Origin: an uncultured Porphyromonadaceae bacterium
Lineage (GTDB): Bacteria > Bacteroidota > Bacteroidia > Bacteroidales > Muribaculaceae
Assembly: GCA_900541835.1 (NCBI GenBank)
Contig: UQLL01000007.1
Location: forward strand, 27,915-91,914
Direction: 5' to 3'
Length of the DNA stretch: 64,000 nt
Positions within the stretch are counted from its first letter, which is position 1. Each line of letters begins with the position of its first letter. Both the position numbers and the translations under genes were made by a program. The notes under the pieces were generated by a model. It was not told the origin of the DNA. It did not search any database and was given only the letters and a program-made list of their open reading frames with translations. This document shows positions 59,829 to 64,000 of the stretch, in pieces.

Positions 59829-62117
59829 ATGGACCTATTATTCTTAGGAATCGTCATTTTCCTGTTCCTGCTGGCGGTGTTCGACCTGGTGGTGGGAGTG
59901 AGCAACGACGCCGTCAACTTCCTCTCCTCCGCCGTGGGCTCCCGGGCCGCCACATTCCGCCGCGTCATCATCGTGGCGGCGGTGGGCGTCTTCATCGGCG
60001 CGGCCATGAGCAACGGCATGATGGACGTGGCCCGACACGGCATCTTCCGCCCCGAGAACCTCTCCTTCTACGACCTCATCGCAATCTTCATGGCCGTCAT
60101 GGTCACCGACGTCATCCTGCTCGACGTCTTCAACTCGCTGGGGATGCCCACCTCCACCACCGTATCGCTGGTGTTCGAGCTGCTGGGTTCCACGTTCGTC
60201 GTGGCCCTGTTCAAGATCGCCGCACCAGGCAGCGAGCTGGGCATGGGCGACCTGCTCAACACCGAAAAGGCGCTGTCGGTAATCCTCGGCATCTTCCTGT
60301 CCGTCGGCATCGCCTTCGTCTTCGGCACCCTGGTGCAGTACCTGACACGCCTGCTGTTCACTTTCGAGTATAAGAGCCATCTGCGCTGGAAGGCCGGCCT
60401 GTTCGGAGGTGTGGCGTGCACGGCCATCGTCTACTTCATGCTCCTCAAGGGCATCAAGGACCTCACCGTCATGACCCCGGAGCTGAAGGCCTGGATCGGC
60501 AGCCACAGCCTGCTCATCCTCGGCGGCTGCCTGGTGGTCTTCACCCTGCTGACGCAGCTGCTGCACGCCTGCAAGGTCAACGTCTTCAAGGTGGTGGTGC
60601 TGCTGGGCACGTTCTCGCTGGCGATGGCCTTCGCCGGCAACGACCTGGTGAACTTCGTGGGCGTGCCGCTGACGTCGCTGGCGGCCTACCAGGACTACAC
60701 GGCCAATGGCGGCGGGGCGCTGCACACGTTCATGATGTCGAGCCTGAACGGCCCGGCGCAGACGCCATTCTACTTCCTTATCGGTGCCGGGAGCATCATG
60801 GTCATCGCCCTGGGGACATCGCGCAAGGCCCGCCAGGTGACGCAGACGACCGTGGGACTGAGTTCCAAGACGCAGGGCGACGAGATGTTCGGCTCGTCAC
60901 GCCTGGGCCGCGCCATCGTCCGCGGCGCCCTCAACGCCCACGCCTGGGTCAGCGACCACACTCCCCGGCGAGTTAAAGCCTGGATCAACCACCGCATGAA
61001 CCAGGCCGTGACGCAGGAGGAGAACGGCGCCGCCTTCGACCTGGTGCGCGGAAGCGTGAACCTGATGCTGGCGGCATTGCTCATCGCCTTCGGCACGTCG
61101 CTGAAGCTGCCGCTATCCACCACCTTCGTCACCTTCATGGTGGCCATGGGCACGTCTCTTGCCGACCGCGCCTGGGGGCGCGAAAGCGCCGTCTTCCGTG
61201 TCACCGGCGTCATCTCCGTCATCGGCGGCTGGTTCGTCACCGCCGGAGTCGCCTTCATAGGCGCCGGGATGGTGGTATGCCTGATGCACCTTGGCGGCGT
61301 GCCGGTAATGATAGCCGGGGCCGTCATCGCCGTCGTCATGCTCATCCGCAGCAACATGCGCTTCCGCCGCAAGCGCGAGGCCGAACAGGGCGACTCTCTG
61401 TTCCAGACCATCCTGGCCACCTCCGACCCGACCGAGGTGTGGAAGCTCCTGCTGGTATACATCAACACCCGGCAGAAGGATTTCCTGGACTTCGCCCGCA
61501 CCGCCTTCGCCGACATCACCAACGGCTTCATGGAGGACAATGTCCGGGTGCTGTCGCACTCGGCCAAGGCCCTGGCAACCGAAAAAGACATGTTAAAGGC
61601 CCAGCGCCGCAAGTTCATGCTCTGCCTGCGACGCGCCGACCCGGGCACGGCCCTGGAGAAGCGTGCCTGGTTCCACCTGTCGGGCAACATGGACATGTCC
61701 ATGACCTACAGCCTGCGCCACATCAACGAGGCCATCCGCGAGCACGTCGCCAACAACTTCCGTCCGCTTCCGGAGCTTCTTCGCGAGCCATTCGGCAGCA
61801 TCTGCGCCGAAATCACCTCGGTGCTGGCCGACGCCGCCGCCTGTGCCGAAACGTGCTCGCCGGATGCCATAGACGCCCTCCGCGCCCGCTGCAGCCAGAT
61901 CAAGACGCGCCTCTCCGAACTCACCCGCCACGCCTACGACCAGCTCCAGCAAGGCGACCAGGACAACCTCGCCGTCACGTACGTCTACCTCAACGTGCTA
62001 CAGGAGACCCAGGAGTTCATCACCTCGCTGCGCAAGCTCCTGCGCGCAGGCGGCAAGCTCAACCTCGCCCCCGCCTCCTATCGCAGCTTCTCCACCCACC
62101 AGCTCGCCGAACTGTAG
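59829..62117 (+). CDS. PiT-family inorganic phosphate transporter with C-terminal PhoU/DUF47-like domain
   Basis: 762 residues. About ten to twelve membrane segments are visible in residues 1-520. The two inverted PiT signatures are GVSNDAVNFLSSAVGSRAAT near the N-terminus and FAGNDLVNFVGVPL in the middle; MPTSTTVSLVFELLGS and LPLSTTFVTFMVAMGTSLAD are the duplicated transport motifs. The last 230 residues are soluble and helical (LAVTYVYLNVLQETQEFITS), like DUF47/PhoU domains that follow PiT proteins in many bacteria. It imports phosphate with a cation. It follows the two-component pair by 164 nt, a gap that contains no gene and a weak CGAACTTTG box near 59796. Confidence 0.95.
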   Translation: MDLLFLGIVIFLFLLAVFDLVVGVSNDAVNFLSSAVGSRAATFRRVIIVAAVGVFIGAAMSNGMMDVARHGIFRPENLSFYDLIAIFMAVMVTDVILLDVFNSLGMPTSTTVSLVFELLGSTFVVALFKIAAPGSELGMGDLLNTEKALSVILGIFLSVGIAFVFGTLVQYLTRLLFTFEYKSHLRWKAGLFGGVACTAIVYFMLLKGIKDLTVMTPELKAWIGSHSLLILGGCLVVFTLLTQLLHACKVNVFKVVVLLGTFSLAMAFAGNDLVNFVGVPLTSLAAYQDYTANGGGALHTFMMSSLNGPAQTPFYFLIGAGSIMVIALGTSRKARQVTQTTVGLSSKTQGDEMFGSSRLGRAIVRGALNAHAWVSDHTPRRVKAWINHRMNQAVTQEENGAAFDLVRGSVNLMLAALLIAFGTSLKLPLSTTFVTFMVAMGTSLADRAWGRESAVFRVTGVISVIGGWFVTAGVAFIGAGMVVCLMHLGGVPVMIAGAVIAVVMLIRSNMRFRRKREAEQGDSLFQTILATSDPTEVWKLLLVYINTRQKDFLDFARTAFADITNGFMEDNVRVLSHSAKALATEKDMLKAQRRKFMLCLRRADPGTALEKRAWFHLSGNMDMSMTYSLRHINEAIREHVANNFRPLPELLREPFGSICAEITSVLADAAACAETCSPDAIDALRARCSQIKTRLSELTRHAYDQLQQGDQDNLAVTYVYLNVLQETQEFITSLRKLLRAGGKLNLAPASYRSFSTHQLAEL

Positions 62118-62282
62118 AGACCACCATGGCACGCCCCCAAGAGGCTATCCCTACCGCTGCGCTTCTAAGGGCAAGCATGTGAAAATCACAAAATCCACCG
62201 AGCCTGCCAGGACACCTCCCGAAAGCCTATGAATTTCTCGCAGAACGCGGGCGGGAACAGGGCGTATGTCAGGATTTTTTTG

Positions 62283-62290
62283 TAATTTTG
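62283..62290 (+). promoter_or_regulatory. -7 box for pta-ackA
   Basis: TAATTTTG about 36 nt before the pta ATG. No TTG at the -33 spacing. The rest of 62118-62326 shows no gene. Confidence 0.6.
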
Positions 62291-62326
62291 CAGCTGAAAC
62301 AAGAACAAAACTTTAACTCTATAGCC

Positions 62327-63340
62327 ATGACACTTTTTGAACGTCTTACGGCAAAGGCACAGCAGCACCCGCAGAAGCTGGTGCTCCCCGAAAACACGGA
62401 ACCGCGCACGGTGCGCGCCGCCGACTACATCCTGGGCATCGGCGCCGCCGAGGTGATCTTCATCGGCAAGAAGGAGGACACCATGGTCATCGCCCGTGAG
62501 CGCAACCTGCAGAACATAGAGAAGGCCACGTGGGTGGATCCCGCCGACGAGGCCGTGGTAGAGCCCTACGCCCAGCTCTTCGCCGAGCTGCGCAAGAAGA
62601 AGGGCATCTCCATCGAGGATGCCCGCAAGCAGGCCTGCAACCCGCTCTACCTGGGGTGCCTGATGATCAAGGCCGGCCATGCCGACTGCATGGTGGCCGG
62701 CGCCCTGGCACCCACCAGCCACGTGCTGCGCGCCGCCTTCCAGGTGCTCAAGACCAAGCCCGGCATCTCCGTGGTCTCCGGCGCCTTCATCATGCTCCTT
62801 CCCGAGCACCTGCACTACGGCACAGACCACATGCTCATCTTCGCCGACTGCGCCGTGGTGCCCGACCCGACGGCCGCCGAGCTGGCCCAGATCGCCATCT
62901 CCACCGCCGCCACGGCCCGCAACATAGCCGGCTTCGAGCCCCGCGTGGCCATGCTCAGCTTCTCCACCAAGGGCAGCGCCAGCCACGAGCGCATCGACAA
63001 GGTCATCGAAGCAGTGAAGATGGTTCACGAGATCGACCCCAGCCTGCCCTGCGACGGCGAGCTGCAGTCCGACGCCGCCATCGTGCCCGAGATCGGCGCC
63101 AAGAAGGCTCCCGGCTCCGAGATCGCCGGCCACGCCAACACTCTCGTCTTCCCCTCGCTGGAAGTCGGCAACATCGCCTACAAGCTCGTGCAGCGCCTGG
63201 CAGGAGCCGGCGCCGTAGGCCCCATCCTGCAGGGTCTCGCAGCTCCCGTCAACGACCTCAGCCGCGGCGCCACCGTAGAGGACATCCAGAACACCATTAT
63301 CGTGACTTGCAACCAGGCCATCGGCGAAAAGGGTCTCTAA
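62327..63340 (+). CDS. pta: Phosphate acetyltransferase
   Basis: 337 residues from the ATG at 62327. It interconverts acetyl-CoA and acetyl phosphate. The short single-domain form is present, without the DRTGG and P-loop domains of the long form. Typical sequence includes KLVLPENTEPRTVRAADYIL, the DCMVAGALAPTSHVLRAAFQ segment, PRVAMLSFSTKGSA and CDGELQSDAAIVPEIGAKKA. It is followed after 18 nt by ackA, forming the acetate-producing, ATP-yielding pair. Confidence 0.97.
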   Translation: MTLFERLTAKAQQHPQKLVLPENTEPRTVRAADYILGIGAAEVIFIGKKEDTMVIARERNLQNIEKATWVDPADEAVVEPYAQLFAELRKKKGISIEDARKQACNPLYLGCLMIKAGHADCMVAGALAPTSHVLRAAFQVLKTKPGISVVSGAFIMLLPEHLHYGTDHMLIFADCAVVPDPTAAELAQIAISTAATARNIAGFEPRVAMLSFSTKGSASHERIDKVIEAVKMVHEIDPSLPCDGELQSDAAIVPEIGAKKAPGSEIAGHANTLVFPSLEVGNIAYKLVQRLAGAGAVGPILQGLAAPVNDLSRGATVEDIQNTIIVTCNQAIGEKGL

Positions 63341-63358
63341 GTCAAGCAAAAGAAGAAC

Positions 63359-64000
63359 ATGAAGATACTCGTACTGAACTGCGGAAGCAGCAGCGTGAAA
63401 TACAAGCTCATCGACTCGGCCACCAAGCAAGTGCTCGCCGAGGGCGGCGTGGAGAAGATCGGCCTGCCCGACTCCTTCCTCAAGTACAAGCGGCCCGACG
63501 GCTCCAAGGAGGTCATCGAGACCCCGATGAAGGACGCCAAGGACGCCGTGCGCAACATCCTCAACCTGCTCACCGACCCCAAGGAGGGCGTCGTGAAGAG
63601 CTTCGACGAAATCGAGGCCGTCGGCCACCGCGTGGTGCACGGCATGGAGAAGTTCAACCGCTCCATGCTCATCACCCCCGAGGTCATCGAGAAGGTCAAG
63701 GAGTGCTACACCGTGGCCCCGCTACACAACCCCGCCAACATCACCGGCATCGAGGCCGTGTCGTCGCTCATGCCCGACGTGCCCCAGGTGGCAGTCTTCG
63801 ACACCGCCTTCCACCAGACCATGCCCGCCAAGGCATATATGTACGCCCTCCCCTACGAGGCATACACCAAGTACGGCGTGCGCCGCTACGGCTTCCACGG
63901 CACCAGCCACCGCTACGTATCGCGCCGAGCCTGCGAATTCCTGGGCCTGGACTACCATAAGCAGCGCATCATCACCTGCCACATCGGCAACGGCGGCTCC
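63359..64000 (+). CDS. ackA: Acetate kinase, N-terminal part (runs off the window)
   Basis: 214 residues are visible of a protein usually about 400 long; the frame is open to the window end. The enzyme converts acetyl phosphate and ADP to acetate and ATP. Signatures are the N-terminal ILVLNCGSSSVKYKL, GHRVVHGMEKF, VFDTAFHQTMP with the catalytic Asp, YGFHGTSHRYVS, and CHIGNGGS at the edge. It lies 18 nt after pta. Confidence 0.98.
   Translation, partial: MKILVLNCGSSSVKYKLIDSATKQVLAEGGVEKIGLPDSFLKYKRPDGSKEVIETPMKDAKDAVRNILNLLTDPKEGVVKSFDEIEAVGHRVVHGMEKFNRSMLITPEVIEKVKECYTVAPLHNPANITGIEAVSSLMPDVPQVAVFDTAFHQTMPAKAYMYALPYEAYTKYGVRRYGFHGTSHRYVSRRACEFLGLDYHKQRIITCHIGNGGS

Noticed and set aside
62530..63960. 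A 476-codon frame across pta and ackA
   Set aside because: Arg/Pro/Gln-rich out-of-frame reading across two certain genes.

Overview
The window looks like a stretch of chromosome from a GC-rich gut Bacteroidales, most like the Muribaculaceae (lineage is inference). The evidence is the many promoters of the Bacteroidota type (TTG, about 20 bp, then TAnnTTTG), a PorZ-like type IX secretion protein, secreted proteins with sorting-type C-termini, the one-step DapL lysine route, type III glutamine synthetase, and an ECF sigma / FecR-like / TonB-dependent receptor cassette. Most of the window is ordinary chromosome with high GC third positions.

Layout. 1-13.8 kb: end of a TonB-dependent receptor, secreted M6 protease, enolase, dapF-dapL, a leucine-rich-repeat surface protein, type III glutamine synthetase and a GH84 hexosaminidase. 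13.8-20 kb (minus strand): a TolC / HlyD / MFS drug-efflux operon and a polytopic membrane protein. 20.1-26.4 kb: a CAT-anticodon tRNA, a TPR histidine kinase with NarL-type regulator, three exported proteins of unknown role, and a membrane-bound AraC-type regulator. 26.5-31.6 kb: an AT-richer island on the minus strand with a tyrosine recombinase. 31.7-37.6 kb: a Gfo/Idh oxidoreductase overlapping a radical SAM protein, then the ECF sigma, anti-sigma and receptor set. 37.7-47.8 kb: tpx, mrp, trmB, a second LRR protein, porZ-like, rdgB and leuS. 48-56.3 kb: acyltransferase, a flippase-like membrane protein, fcl, a glycosyltransferase and a large unrecognised protein. 56.7-64 kb: a small secreted protein, tRNA-Arg(ACG), an OmpR-type two-component pair, a PiT phosphate transporter, pta and the start of ackA.

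The most unusual locus is the island. In transcription order it encodes a DinD-like protein, an EcoRI-family adenine methyltransferase, a zeta-toxin-like kinase, a 62-residue protein, a DUF262-HNH protein and the integrase. Genes two to five overlap by 4, 22 and 4 bp, so they are probably translated as a unit. It reads as a compact defence or addiction cassette with no classical restriction endonuclease. A 32-nt perfect palindrome lies inside the dinD-like gene.

A second layer of structure is repeats. Short palindromes built on GTAGGGACGCAC/GTGCGTCC occur at least 14 times, and several sit in frame inside genes (trmB, GH84 three times, the membrane protein at 18.2-20 kb, the Gfo/Idh gene, the FecR-like gene, the acyltransferase). 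A different family, inverted arrays of TGAGAGTT/TGAGAGCT, fills many gaps between minus-strand genes. Several genes have the promoter -7 box only 4-5 nt before their ATG, which suggests leaderless mRNAs.
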